Source: Bacteroidales bacterium (lineage in GTDB: Bacteria > Bacteroidota > Bacteroidia > Bacteroidales > P3). Taken from it: a stretch of DNA of 64,000 nucleotides. The notes beneath the pieces are model-generated. The model made no database searches and had not been told where the DNA came from. It saw nothing but the letters and a program-made list of their open reading frames with translations. The stretch lies in NCBI GenBank assembly GCA_009785425.1, contig WQWI01000002.1:1-64000 (forward strand). Reading direction: 5' to 3'. Made by a program: the position numbers and the translations under genes. Below are positions 28,326 to 38,503 of the stretch, in pieces (within the stretch, counting starts at the first letter, position 1; every line of letters starts with the position of its first letter).

Positions 28326-30656
28326 ATGAAAAAAAATCTCATTATTGTTGTTTGTGCCGCCTTGCTTCTCGCTGCTTGCGGTCGTTCTGTAAATCCGATA
28401 AGTTCGGAAATTGCACCAATGTTAAGTAGTGGATTAGCATCCCCTATTCATCTTAGTCCGATAGAAACCGTTGTGTTTATCAACGACTATATAATGCCGC
28501 AATTTGAAGTTACTGCCGCAGAAGCCATCGGTCACGACATTAGAGTCGACCAAGAAAATCGTTTGCTTCATATCACAAGAAGACCCGAAACTACATCAAA
28601 ATTAGCCGAATTAAGGCTAACGGTAGAAGGTCAAATTTTGTCTATTCTGATGATTGCAAGCGACAGCGAATATGTAACGTTCCGTATCCCCGATAACCGC
28701 TATCGCTCGTTGAGAATCAAAGGCGAATTCAACGATTGGAACGAAAATTTGGCAGTTGCCGAACTCATCGACGGTTATTGGACCGTAACTATCGAAGTTC
28801 CACACGGTGTGTTTCAATACTGCCTCGTGGTTAACGGCGCAGATATGCCAAATCCACACAACCCTATAATTGTTAGCAACGGTATGGGTGGATTTAACTC
28901 TCTTTTAACTGTAGGCGATTTGTACGGAACACCACCGAGTTTGTTCACCGTCTCAGGAGGTCGTCAGGTGACGATTTACGTGGAAAATCAACACGAAGAA
29001 CTTTTTGTATTTTGGCAAAATGTGCGTTTGGACGACCGTTTCATCAGAACGCATAACGATGGACGCGTGACTATCGCTGTTCCTCGCAATGCAAGAAGTA
29101 TGGAGCGTTCGTTTATTCGCGTTTTCACGTATAACTATGCCGGCAAGTCGAACGATGTTTTGGTTCCGTTGCAACGTGGTCGAGTCATTCAGAACGCTGA
29201 TCAATTGGTGCGTTCGGATTGGCATCGTATGATTATGTATATGTTGATGGTTGACCGTTTTAAGGATGGTGACCCGAGCAATAATCGTCCGTTGAATATT
29301 CCGGAAGTACACCCCATGGCCGATTGGTTTGGTGGAGACTTTGTTGGTATTACGAAAAAAATCGAGAGTGGTTATTTCCAAAGATTGGGAATGAACACGC
29401 TTTGGATTTCTCCAATCACGATGAACCCTCCGGGAGCTTGGGGCTTGCACGAAGAAGCAGACAAGGGTGTAAGAAGTAAATTTACAGGTTATCACGGTTA
29501 TTGGCCGATTTATATGACGGTTGTTGATCCTCGTTTTGGAACGGAAGAGGAGTTACGCACGCTTTTGCGTACGGCTCACGCCAACAATATGAACGTGCTT
29601 TTGGACTACGCAGCCAACCATTTGCACCAAGACAGTCCGTTTGTTCAAGGTCGTGAAAGTTGGTTTACACCACTTTATTTGCCGGACGGAAGACGAAATA
29701 TCGGTTATTGGGACGAGCATCGTTTGACGACTTGGTTTGATTATTTTTTGCCAAAGTTTGATTTTGAGCAAGAAGTTGTTTCGGAAGGTCTTGCGGATTC
29801 ATTGATGTTTTGGGTAGAGCAGTTTGATTTTGACGGCTTCCGTCACGATGCAACCAAGCATATTCACGATCGTTTCTGGCGTACGGTTACGTTGAGAATG
29901 AAACAACGTATGGATCGTCCGATTTTCCAAATTGGTGAAACTTACGGAAGTCCGCAATTGATTAGAAGCTATGTTGGTAGCGGTATGTTAGATGGCCAAT
30001 TCGACTTTAACCTTTTCGATGCGATTGTTAATGCGTTGATTGATCCAAACGGCTCGTTTGTCAATGTAAACCGAACAATGATGCAAAGTTTGAGAGTTCA
30101 CGGTTTCCACAACCTTATGGGTATCGTCACCGGAAACCACGATAAAGGGCGTTTCATTTCTTACGCGGGCGGTTGCTTGCGCAGAGGCGAGGATTCTAAG
30201 CGGGCAGGATGGACACGCGAAATTACGGTTGGAGATGCCGAAATTGCATTCCCAAAATTGAGGCTTTTGCAAACCTTTATTCTCACTGTTCCCGGAATTC
30301 CGGTTATCTATCAAGGCGATGAGTTCGGACAGCCCGGCGGAGACGATCCGGATAATCGTCGTTGGATGCAATTCGACGGGTTGAACGAAGACGAACTCAA
30401 AACACGTAGAAATGTCGAAACACTCGCACATTTACGCACAAATTCTATGCCGTTGATCTTTGGAAAATATGTTCCGCTCGTTGTTGAAGATGATGTGCTT
30501 GTGTTTGGCAGATTTTATTTCGGCGAAGGCGTTATTGTTGGTTTGAACAAATCTAGAGTAAACCGAACCGTAGAGTTTACGCTGCCTTCGGCTTTTGGCG
30601 GACGCACACAAACACTGACAATTCCGGCCATGGATCATGCAATAGAAAAATTGTAG
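28326..30656 (+). CDS. GH13 alpha-amylase/cyclomaltodextrinase-like lipoprotein
   Basis: Lipobox LLLAACGRS; RIKGEFNDWNE E-set; DGFRHDATKH, QIGETYGS, VTGNHDKGR. Confidence 0.92.
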   Translation: MKKNLIIVVCAALLLAACGRSVNPISSEIAPMLSSGLASPIHLSPIETVVFINDYIMPQFEVTAAEAIGHDIRVDQENRLLHITRRPETTSKLAELRLTVEGQILSILMIASDSEYVTFRIPDNRYRSLRIKGEFNDWNENLAVAELIDGYWTVTIEVPHGVFQYCLVVNGADMPNPHNPIIVSNGMGGFNSLLTVGDLYGTPPSLFTVSGGRQVTIYVENQHEELFVFWQNVRLDDRFIRTHNDGRVTIAVPRNARSMERSFIRVFTYNYAGKSNDVLVPLQRGRVIQNADQLVRSDWHRMIMYMLMVDRFKDGDPSNNRPLNIPEVHPMADWFGGDFVGITKKIESGYFQRLGMNTLWISPITMNPPGAWGLHEEADKGVRSKFTGYHGYWPIYMTVVDPRFGTEEELRTLLRTAHANNMNVLLDYAANHLHQDSPFVQGRESWFTPLYLPDGRRNIGYWDEHRLTTWFDYFLPKFDFEQEVVSEGLADSLMFWVEQFDFDGFRHDATKHIHDRFWRTVTLRMKQRMDRPIFQIGETYGSPQLIRSYVGSGMLDGQFDFNLFDAIVNALIDPNGSFVNVNRTMMQSLRVHGFHNLMGIVTGNHDKGRFISYAGGCLRRGEDSKRAGWTREITVGDAEIAFPKLRLLQTFILTVPGIPVIYQGDEFGQPGGDDPDNRRWMQFDGLNEDELKTRRNVETLAHLRTNSMPLIFGKYVPLVVEDDVLVFGRFYFGEGVIVGLNKSRVNRTVEFTLPSAFGGRTQTLTIPAMDHAIEKL

Positions 30657-30707
30657 GGCAGAGTACCACTTGCAGCATTTTTTCAAAAAAAACAAAAACA
30701 TACAGCT

Positions 30708-32798
30708 GTGAAAATAATTTTTCATATCAACTACAGAACCGAATTCGGTCAGACTTTAAAAATCGTTGGAGACCACGCCAAATTGGGGAAAAACGGCCTT
30801 GTAAAGGCTCCATATATGTTCCACACCGGTGACGGAAACTGGACATTGACCATAGATTTACCGAAAACCACAAAACCATTCGCTTACCGCTATGTTGTGA
30901 TTGACGAACGCACCGGAGCAGATTGGAGCGAGTTGTATTACCCCGACAGAGTTTTAACCTTGGATAAAAATCAAGACGACATGCAGATTTTTGACCAATG
31001 GAGAATGCCGTTTCGTGGCTCGGGAGTTGCCATTCCCGTGTTTTCAATCCGAACAGAAAAAGGGTTAGGTGTAGGTGAATTTTCAGACATCAAAATTCTT
31101 GCCGATTGGGCGGAAGTGTGCGGTTTGAAGCTCATTCAAATCCTTCCGGTGAACGATACTACGCGAAATTTTACGTGGACAGATTCGTATCCATACAATG
31201 CAATCTCTGTGTTTGCTTTGCATCCGATGTATTTGAATATCGAGGGTATGGGGAAATTCACGAAAAAAGAATTGTCCGAATATCAAGACCTTTGCAAAAA
31301 ATTGAACACTTTGCCGGCAATAGATTACGATGCCGTGATGGACGCAAAATGGAAATATATTCGCCATTTCTTCAAAAAAGATGCGGAAAAAACATTTGAA
31401 ACCAAAGGCTACAAAGATTTTTTCAAGAAAAATGCCGACTGGTTGGTACCTTACGCTGCATTTTGTGCCTTGCGTGACCGATACAAAACGCCGGATTTTC
31501 CAAAATGGAAAGAATTTTCGACGTATGACGAAAAGGCTGTAAACGCTCATTTTAGAAAGCATTTCGACGAAGTTTCGCTTCATTATTTTGTGCAATATCA
31601 TTTACATGTTCAACTTTCAGAAGCCTCCAAATATGCTTTAGATAAAGGTATTCGTGTGAAAGGGGACATCCCGATCGGCGTATATCGTTACAGTGTAGAT
31701 ACTTGGACTGAGCCGCATTTGTATCACATGAATTGTCAAGTTGGAGCACCACCCGATGCATTCTCTACAACCGGTCAGATCTGGGGTTTCCCTGCATACA
31801 ACTGGGACGAAATGGCAAAAGACAATTACGCATGGTGGACTCGCAGGCTGAAAAAAATGGAGGACTATTTCCAAGTTTTCAGAATTGATCACATTTTGGG
31901 ATTTTTTCGTATTTTCCAAATGCCGCTAAATGTAAAGGACGGGCTTTTGGGTGTTTTCTCCCCTGCCCTGCCGTTTTCTGTTGAGGAGTTAAACCATCGC
32001 GGTATGTGGCTCGATTACGATCGTTTGTGTAAGCCTTACATTGATGGAGACGTAAATGAAGTTCTTTTTATCGAAGACACAGCACAGAAAGATCATTTTC
32101 ATCCGAGAATTACGTTTCATTCAACCCGCTCGTATCAGGACTTAGACGATCACTCAAAGCATGTTTTGAATGAAATCTACAACGACTACTTTTATCGTCG
32201 TCACAATCGGTTTTGGCATGACATCGGACTAAAAAAACTGCGTAGTTTGAAAGATTCGACCACCATGTTAGTTTGCGGTGAAGACCTTGGAATGGTGCCG
32301 GATTGCGTGCCAGGTGTGATGAGCGAGTTGAAAATCCCAAGTCTAATTATCCAGCGCATGCCGAACGATCCGAAGGTGAAATTTGCCGATTTGGCACATA
32401 CTCCTTATCTCAGCGTTTGCAGTCCGAGTAGTCATGACATGAGTGGAATTCGCGGTTGGTGGGAAGAAAGCATAGATACCTCGAGAGATTTTTACTACAA
32501 TGAGTTGAAACAGCACGGCGAATGTCCGATGTTTTGTGAACCTTGGATTGCACAACTTATCATTGAGCAACACCTGAATTCACCAAGCCTTTGGGCGGTT
32601 TTCCCGATCCAAGACCTTTTGGCAATGAACAGAGAATTACGTTTCTACGATCCACAAGCAGAGCAAATCAACATACCTGCTAACAATGACAAACATTACT
32701 GGCGTTACAGATTTCACCACACCATCGAAGACATGATGAAGTTTGACGAATTCAATCAAAAAATTGCCGGTTTGGTCAAAAAATCGGGGCGTTTCTAA
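30708..32798 (+). CDS. malQ: 4-alpha-glucanotransferase (GH77) with N-terminal CBM20-like module, GTG start
   Basis: KTTKPFAYRYVVIDERTGADWSE; GVAIPVFSIRTEKGLGVGEFSDIKILADWAEVCGLKLIQILPVNDT; FRIDHILGFFRIF; GEDLGMVPDCV. Confidence 0.95.
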   Translation: MKIIFHINYRTEFGQTLKIVGDHAKLGKNGLVKAPYMFHTGDGNWTLTIDLPKTTKPFAYRYVVIDERTGADWSELYYPDRVLTLDKNQDDMQIFDQWRMPFRGSGVAIPVFSIRTEKGLGVGEFSDIKILADWAEVCGLKLIQILPVNDTTRNFTWTDSYPYNAISVFALHPMYLNIEGMGKFTKKELSEYQDLCKKLNTLPAIDYDAVMDAKWKYIRHFFKKDAEKTFETKGYKDFFKKNADWLVPYAAFCALRDRYKTPDFPKWKEFSTYDEKAVNAHFRKHFDEVSLHYFVQYHLHVQLSEASKYALDKGIRVKGDIPIGVYRYSVDTWTEPHLYHMNCQVGAPPDAFSTTGQIWGFPAYNWDEMAKDNYAWWTRRLKKMEDYFQVFRIDHILGFFRIFQMPLNVKDGLLGVFSPALPFSVEELNHRGMWLDYDRLCKPYIDGDVNEVLFIEDTAQKDHFHPRITFHSTRSYQDLDDHSKHVLNEIYNDYFYRRHNRFWHDIGLKKLRSLKDSTTMLVCGEDLGMVPDCVPGVMSELKIPSLIIQRMPNDPKVKFADLAHTPYLSVCSPSSHDMSGIRGWWEESIDTSRDFYYNELKQHGECPMFCEPWIAQLIIEQHLNSPSLWAVFPIQDLLAMNRELRFYDPQAEQINIPANNDKHYWRYRFHHTIEDMMKFDEFNQKIAGLVKKSGRF

Positions 32799-32806
32799 GC
32801 ATTTCC

Positions 32807-32838
32807 TTTGCTTTTCTCGATTATTTTGCTTATCTTTG
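32807..32838 (+). promoter_or_regulatory. Promoter for the tandem GH13 lipoprotein pair
   Basis: TTTG 32807-32810, N20, TATCTTTG 32831-32838. Confidence 0.6.
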
Positions 32839-32888
32839 TACCATTGGACATGAAACAAAATCAAACAAAAATTAAAACCATATCAACG

Positions 32889-34301
32889 ATGAAAAAATTA
32901 TTTTCTACACTTCTCGCAGCCGGATTTGCTGCATTTCTATTCGTTAGTTGCTGCAACAACGTTCAGCAACCTTGGAATCCAACGACTCCTGAGTGGGCAA
33001 AAAAATCAACAATTTACGAAGTAAACATTCGTCAATTTACGCCGGAAGGCACGTTTGCCGCTTTCAGAGAGCATCTACCGAGACTTCAAGCACTTGGTGC
33101 GGATATCCTTTGGTTTATGCCGATTCACCCTATTGGCGTAAAAAATCGAAAAGGCACGCTTGGAAGTTATTATTCTGTTCAGTGCTTTCGCAAAATCAAT
33201 CCGGAATTTGGAACAGAAGAGGAATTTAAGGATTTAGTTAGAGAAATTCACCGTTTAGGCATGAGAATTATTTTGGATTTCGTGCCGAATCATACTGCTC
33301 CCGACCATCGCTGGGTTACCGAAAATCCGGAGTGGTACATTTGGAGAGAAGACGGAACGCTTTATTACAAGCACGATTGGTACGATATTGCTCAACTGAA
33401 CTGGCAAAATCCGGAAGTTGCAGACGCAATTCTTGCTGATATGTTATTCCAAATCAGAGAGTGGAACATTGACGGTTTCCGCCAAGATGTAGCAGGTTAT
33501 GTTCCTGTTCAGTTTTGGGAGAGAGCACGTAGAGAGTTCGATGCAATCAGACCAACATTCCACCTTGCAGAGGACGAGAATTTCAGTGTTTTTCTTCACA
33601 GAGCATTTGATGCTAACTATACGTGGCATTTGAGCAACACGCTCATGAACCGTATCGCACAAGGACGCCCCGGTTACGATGTGAACAGCATCATGAGATG
33701 GCACCACGAAGATATCCGTCGCGTACCACGCAGAGCATTCCGTATGATGTTTACATCTAACCACGACGAAAACTCATGGGCAGGTACGGAGTTTGACCGT
33801 ATGGGTGATGCTAAAGCGACAATGGCTGTATTGACATTTACGTTTGAAAACAGTTTTCCGTTGATTTACAACGGACAAGAAGCCGGTCACAACAGAATGT
33901 TGGAGTTTTTCGAGAACGATTCGATTGATTGGGATGGTCCTCGTGCTGCTGACTGGACTGACTTCTACACAACGCTTGTTGCGATGAAGAGAAACAATGA
34001 GGCTCTTTGGAATGGTGAGTGGGGTGCACGTATGGTGCGTGTCAACACGAACGAACAAGAGAGAGTTCTGGCGTTTACCCGTGAGAAAAACGGAAACAGA
34101 GTTTTCACTATTCTCAATATGTCGGATCGCCCTGTAACATTCACGTTTGAAGGCGATCGCTTTGTTGGGCAATACACGGAAGTTATCAGAGGAACCGGAA
34201 ACTATTTCACAACAAACTCAGATAACAGAGTAACATTCACAGCTAATCAAACGATGTCTATGGATGCTTGGTCGTACCAAGTACTTGTTATGAATTTTTA
34301 A
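32889..34301 (+). CDS. GH13 alpha-amylase lipoprotein (tandem copy A)
   Basis: MKKLFSTLLAAGFAAFLFVSCCNN; YEVNIRQFTPEGTF; DGFRQDVAGY, FTSNHDENSW. Confidence 0.93.
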   Translation: MKKLFSTLLAAGFAAFLFVSCCNNVQQPWNPTTPEWAKKSTIYEVNIRQFTPEGTFAAFREHLPRLQALGADILWFMPIHPIGVKNRKGTLGSYYSVQCFRKINPEFGTEEEFKDLVREIHRLGMRIILDFVPNHTAPDHRWVTENPEWYIWREDGTLYYKHDWYDIAQLNWQNPEVADAILADMLFQIREWNIDGFRQDVAGYVPVQFWERARREFDAIRPTFHLAEDENFSVFLHRAFDANYTWHLSNTLMNRIAQGRPGYDVNSIMRWHHEDIRRVPRRAFRMMFTSNHDENSWAGTEFDRMGDAKATMAVLTFTFENSFPLIYNGQEAGHNRMLEFFENDSIDWDGPRAADWTDFYTTLVAMKRNNEALWNGEWGARMVRVNTNEQERVLAFTREKNGNRVFTILNMSDRPVTFTFEGDRFVGQYTEVIRGTGNYFTTNSDNRVTFTANQTMSMDAWSYQVLVMNF

Positions 34302-34304
34302 ATC

Positions 34305-34336
34305 TTGTAGGGGCGACGCCTGCGTCGCCCCTACAA
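34305..34336. repeat. Palindromic element ttgtaggggcgacgc-ct-gcgtcgcccctacaa
   Basis: 15-bp perfect stem, 2-nt loop, between tandem GH13 copies. Confidence 0.85.
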
Positions 34337-34355
34337 TTTAATATCACATCATATA

Positions 34356-35765
34356 ATGAAAAAAATATTTTCTACATTTCTCGCAGCCGGATTTGCTGCT
34401 TTTTTGTTTGTTAGCTGTTGCAACAACGCACAACAACCTTGGATTCCGACTACACCGGAATGGGCGAAAAGATCAACACTTTACGAAGTAAATATTCGTC
34501 AATTTACGCCTGAAGGTACGTTTGCGGCTTTCAGAGAGCATTTACCACGCCTTCAAGCACTCGGTGTAGAGATTCTTTGGTTTATGCCCATTCACCCGAT
34601 TGGAGTAAAAGATCGTAAAGGTACACTCGGAAGCTATTATTCCGTTCTGTGTTTTCGTCAGATTAATCCCGAGTTCGGAACAGAAGAGGAATTTAAGGAT
34701 TTGGTTAGAGAAATCCACCGTTTGGGTATGAGAATCATTTTGGATTTCGTTCCAAACCATACAGCACGTGATCACCGCTGGGTAACTGAAAATCCGGATT
34801 GGTACACGTGGAGAGAAGACGGAACGTTGGATTATCCACACGATTGGTACGACATCGCCCAGTTGAACTGGAGCAATCCTGAAGTTCACGATGCAATTTT
34901 GGAAGAAATGTTGTTCCAAATCAGAGAATGGGGTATTGACGGATTTCGTCAAGATGCAGTAGGTTACTTTACACCTGTTGAATTTTGGGAAAGAGCACGT
35001 AGAGAGTTTGATAAAATCAGACCAACATTTCATCTTGCAGAGGACGAGGCTTGGCGAGTAATGCTTCACAGAGCTTTTGATGCGAATTATTTTTGGCATT
35101 TCAGCAATGGCTTTTTGAATGGTATTGCGCAAGGCAGATACAACGTGCAGCAATTGATGGACTGGCATTATCAAGACATTAGAATCACACCACGCAGAGC
35201 GTTTAGAATGGCGTTTACCTCTAATCACGACGAAAATTCGTGGGTAGGAACGGAATTTGAGCGTATGGGCGATGCGAAGGCGGCAATGGCTGTATTGACG
35301 TTCACGTTTGAAAACACGTTCCCGTTGATTTACAACGGGCAAGAAGTAGGTTTTAACAGACGGTTGGCGTTTTTCGAAAAAGATTCTATCGATTGGGACG
35401 GTCCACGTGCCCAAGATTGGACAGATTTCTACACGACGCTCGTACATATGAAGAAAGACAACGAAGCACTTTGGAATGGCGAGTGGGGTGGTCGTATGAC
35501 GCGTATCAACACAAATGAGCAGTACAGGGTTTTGGCGTTTACTCGTGAGATGAACGGTAACAGAGTATTTTCGATTTTCAATATGTCGGATCGTCCTGTA
35601 ACGTTCACGTTTGAAGGCGATCGCTTTGTTGGACAATACACAGAGGTCATTTCAGGATCCGGAAATTATTTCACCACAAATTCAGGAAACAGGCAAACTT
35701 TCACAGCCAATCAAACGATGTCTATGGGTGCTTGGGCATATCAAGTATTCGTGATGAATTTTTAA
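34356..35765 (+). CDS. GH13 alpha-amylase lipoprotein (tandem copy B)
   Basis: Very similar throughout to 32889..34301, including signal peptide and C-terminus. Confidence 0.93.
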   Translation: MKKIFSTFLAAGFAAFLFVSCCNNAQQPWIPTTPEWAKRSTLYEVNIRQFTPEGTFAAFREHLPRLQALGVEILWFMPIHPIGVKDRKGTLGSYYSVLCFRQINPEFGTEEEFKDLVREIHRLGMRIILDFVPNHTARDHRWVTENPDWYTWREDGTLDYPHDWYDIAQLNWSNPEVHDAILEEMLFQIREWGIDGFRQDAVGYFTPVEFWERARREFDKIRPTFHLAEDEAWRVMLHRAFDANYFWHFSNGFLNGIAQGRYNVQQLMDWHYQDIRITPRRAFRMAFTSNHDENSWVGTEFERMGDAKAAMAVLTFTFENTFPLIYNGQEVGFNRRLAFFEKDSIDWDGPRAQDWTDFYTTLVHMKKDNEALWNGEWGGRMTRINTNEQYRVLAFTREMNGNRVFSIFNMSDRPVTFTFEGDRFVGQYTEVISGSGNYFTTNSGNRQTFTANQTMSMGAWAYQVFVMNF

Positions 35766-37007
35766 ATGGTGCCAAAAGTCAATAAGAACAAAATCACTAT
35801 TATGGTTCCCCTCCACAAATTTAAGCAAGTCGGACTAGTAACACTGCTTCTACTCCTGCTTAGCGGAATATTGCTGTCTTGTGCACCTCCACAACAAGAC
35901 AGAATGAATGTGATTCGCCTTGAGTTGGAAGGCATACGGTACGATAGCTTGTCCTTACGTCTTACGCTCCCTGACTTTGAAAGAAAACTTATAGCAGGAT
36001 ATTCTGATGATGGCTATAATTGGGAGTTTTCATATCCGGATAGTTTGTACGATTATATTGGAAATTTTGCTATTATTGTTTTAGGGACACCTGATAATGT
36101 AGGTCAGAGTCTTGGTTTTAGTCTCGTTTTCTATGGTGATACGATGGAATCTGTAAACCTTCGTTTCGGAAGACCTCTTTCACTTGTTAGAGCCAACTAT
36201 ATAAGAACTACAGGACCTTACGAGGGATGGATACGAAAGCCCGGAACAGAAGATGAATTTATAATGGGAAGTTTTTTCAATGATTTTTTTGAGATTCTCA
36301 CCAATGATAAAGAAGTCGTATCGTCCATAAAATCTATGCATTATGGACACGGATTTTTTGCATACAGGCACCCTCGAACTGTGGGACTGACTTATGAAGA
36401 AATCATACAAAGAGATATGGAGTTTATCAAGCAAAATCCCAATTTTCGAGGAATGTTGATTTCTGTTTTTTACAACATAGCATTGTTTAATTCAAATGAC
36501 GATATCGCCAAACTCTTCAATCTTTTCACACCCGAGCTTCAGCAATCATTTTACGGACAAAAAATCTACAGACACATCACACGTTGTATGACATTTGTCA
36601 ATCAAAAACTGCCCACTTGGGACACAGGTGTGCTTGAGCTGATTGTGCAAGATTCTTCAAAATTTAATTTGATTCTTTTTTCCGCTTCGTGGTGTGCACC
36701 TTGTATTCGTCAGATACCTATATTAAAAGAGATTTACCGAGATTTGGGACACAAATTGATTATGACTTACGTGTCGATAGACCACGAACAAACTGCCGAA
36801 AGTTGGCGAGAAAAAATGCGTGAATATCAAATCCCTTGGCGAAGCTTGATGGTTTTAACCAGAGAAAAAGGAAGAACAATACAGGCTGACTATGCCGTTC
36901 AAGGTGTTCCGGATGCTTTTTTAGTACATCCACACAGCATGGAAAAGGAAAGGCTCGTTCTTTGGGAAGAAACCCACAGGCAAAGATTGTATGAATTGGT
37001 CAAATGA
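35766..37007 (+). CDS. Thioredoxin-like (TlpA/AhpC-TSA) lipoprotein
   Basis: Lipobox GILLSCAPP; C-terminal FSASWCAPCIRQIPILKEIYRDLG with a CxxC motif; DUF4369-like N-terminal region. Actual start may be the Met at 35802. Confidence 0.82.
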   Translation: MVPKVNKNKITIMVPLHKFKQVGLVTLLLLLLSGILLSCAPPQQDRMNVIRLELEGIRYDSLSLRLTLPDFERKLIAGYSDDGYNWEFSYPDSLYDYIGNFAIIVLGTPDNVGQSLGFSLVFYGDTMESVNLRFGRPLSLVRANYIRTTGPYEGWIRKPGTEDEFIMGSFFNDFFEILTNDKEVVSSIKSMHYGHGFFAYRHPRTVGLTYEEIIQRDMEFIKQNPNFRGMLISVFYNIALFNSNDDIAKLFNLFTPELQQSFYGQKIYRHITRCMTFVNQKLPTWDTGVLELIVQDSSKFNLILFSASWCAPCIRQIPILKEIYRDLGHKLIMTYVSIDHEQTAESWREKMREYQIPWRSLMVLTREKGRTIQADYAVQGVPDAFLVHPHSMEKERLVLWEETHRQRLYELVK

Positions 37008-37153
37008 TAATCAAAATAGGCTTGAAGGACAAAATTTCGGATTTTTAGATTTTAAAACTGCTTTTGAAATACTCATTTATAAACACTTTTCGTCTGTTTT
37101 TAGCAAGTTCATTGTGATTTCTAAGTTTGGTTTTTAACTTCAATAGCGTAAAA

Positions 37154-37693
37154 ATGAACGTAACCTCACTTCTAAAAAAACTTGATAAGTACGAACACTT
37201 ATTTGAGGAAATTACGGTTCCCAAAAAAATAATATTGCTCCAGGAAGGAGAAATATCACAGCGAGTTTTTTTCGTAAAACAGGGTGCTTTGAGACTTTGG
37301 GCGAATAATAATGGCGAGGACGTTACGTTTCGATTTTGCTTTGAGAACGAAGCCGTATCATCTTTTTTTGGAAACGAACCAAGTATTTTTACTATTGAGG
37401 CCCTCGAAAGTTCAACGCTTATCGTCATAGAAATAGAAGATTTTAAGAAATTGTTAGAAATAACACCCGAATATAAAGATATGTTTATCGAACTCTTGAC
37501 TAAACGTTTGAATGATTATGCCAACCTCTTTCTTTCTCGTATCACGAAAAGTCCTGAACAACGCTATATCGATATAATGAAAAACAACCCTGAAATACTT
37601 TTGCGTGTTCCGCAACACTATATTGCTACTTATTTAGGCATTACGCCTGTTTCGTTGAGCCGTATTCGAAACAGAGTGAAAAAAATCCAGTAG
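37154..37693 (+). CDS. Crp/Fnr-family transcriptional regulator
   Basis: cNMP-binding fold (LLQEGEISQRVFFVKQGALRLW) and C-terminal HTH (VPQHYIATYLGITPVSLSRIRNR). Confidence 0.9.
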   Translation: MNVTSLLKKLDKYEHLFEEITVPKKIILLQEGEISQRVFFVKQGALRLWANNNGEDVTFRFCFENEAVSSFFGNEPSIFTIEALESSTLIVIEIEDFKKLLEITPEYKDMFIELLTKRLNDYANLFLSRITKSPEQRYIDIMKNNPEILLRVPQHYIATYLGITPVSLSRIRNRVKKIQ

Positions 37694-37780
37694 CTGTCAT
37701 TTTTAGATTTCTTTACATTTGTTATCGTTTTTTTGGACGATTTGTTCGTATTTTTGCAAAAAAATTTAAGAGCAAAAAAC

Positions 37781-38491
37781 ATGAACAAAATTATTTTATC
37801 GACCGTATTCGTATTTGGACTTGGAGCTACTCACATTTTTTCTCAAATCCCGGTCGGTGTCAGACTTGACGCTAATACTTCACACTTCATTTTGTCAAAT
37901 GCCGATGAAAGGGGCAGGGGTAACAGTTTGAGAAATCAAAGAGGCTTTGGTTTTTCGATGGGCGGTTTTACCAGAATTGATTTTTCTGAAAATTTTGCAT
38001 TGCGAACGGAATTGCTGTTGCATTACAAAACCAGCAGAATGGAACGGTTTGAATCGAGTGAAAATTTTCAACATTCAGGTGCAACTTTTCAATCCTTTGG
38101 TGTAGAAATTCCCTTTCATTTTATCTTTCAAACCAACGGGCGTAGATGTTTTATTGGAACAGGCTTTTACGTTGCTTATGGTCTTGGTGCTCGTTATAGG
38201 TTCGACGGCGGAAACAACTTAAGTCTTTACAGAGGGAACAATGCCGAACTAAATCGTTTAGATTTTGGTATAGCAAGTATAATCGGACATCAATTTTTGG
38301 GTCGTCGGCTACAACTTGTAATTACCTGTAAGGTAGGGCTTTCAAATTTGTTAAATGCCAATAGAGATAGCGCCAGAATGCGAATTCACACGTTAAGCGT
38401 GGGATTAGGGTACACATTAAATCCTGGTAGAGAATCCTGTAACAGAAGTTGTAGTGCTTGCCGTCGGAAAGATAGATGTCGTATGCGTTAA
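37781..38491 (+). CDS. Outer-membrane beta-barrel protein
   Basis: Signal MNKIILSTVFVFGLGATHIFS; alternating-strand pattern, FGFSMGGFTRIDFSENFALRTELLLHYK. Confidence 0.7.
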   Translation: MNKIILSTVFVFGLGATHIFSQIPVGVRLDANTSHFILSNADERGRGNSLRNQRGFGFSMGGFTRIDFSENFALRTELLLHYKTSRMERFESSENFQHSGATFQSFGVEIPFHFIFQTNGRRCFIGTGFYVAYGLGARYRFDGGNNLSLYRGNNAELNRLDFGIASIIGHQFLGRRLQLVITCKVGLSNLLNANRDSARMRIHTLSVGLGYTLNPGRESCNRSCSACRRKDRCRMR

Positions 38492-38503
38492 AATTTTACA
38501 GCA

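Noticed and set aside
28279-34336. Palindromic repeats as a CRISPR array
   Set aside because: Copies are isolated, kilobases apart, with no regular spacers and no cas genes.
34542-35636. 364-aa antisense ORF opposite the second GH13 lipoprotein
   Set aside because: It mirrors the frame-open antisense of a strongly coding GH13 and shows no recognisable domain; a shadow ORF.
37045-37428. 127-aa minus-strand ORF overlapping the Crp/Fnr gene
   Set aside because: Antisense to a clear regulator coding sequence.
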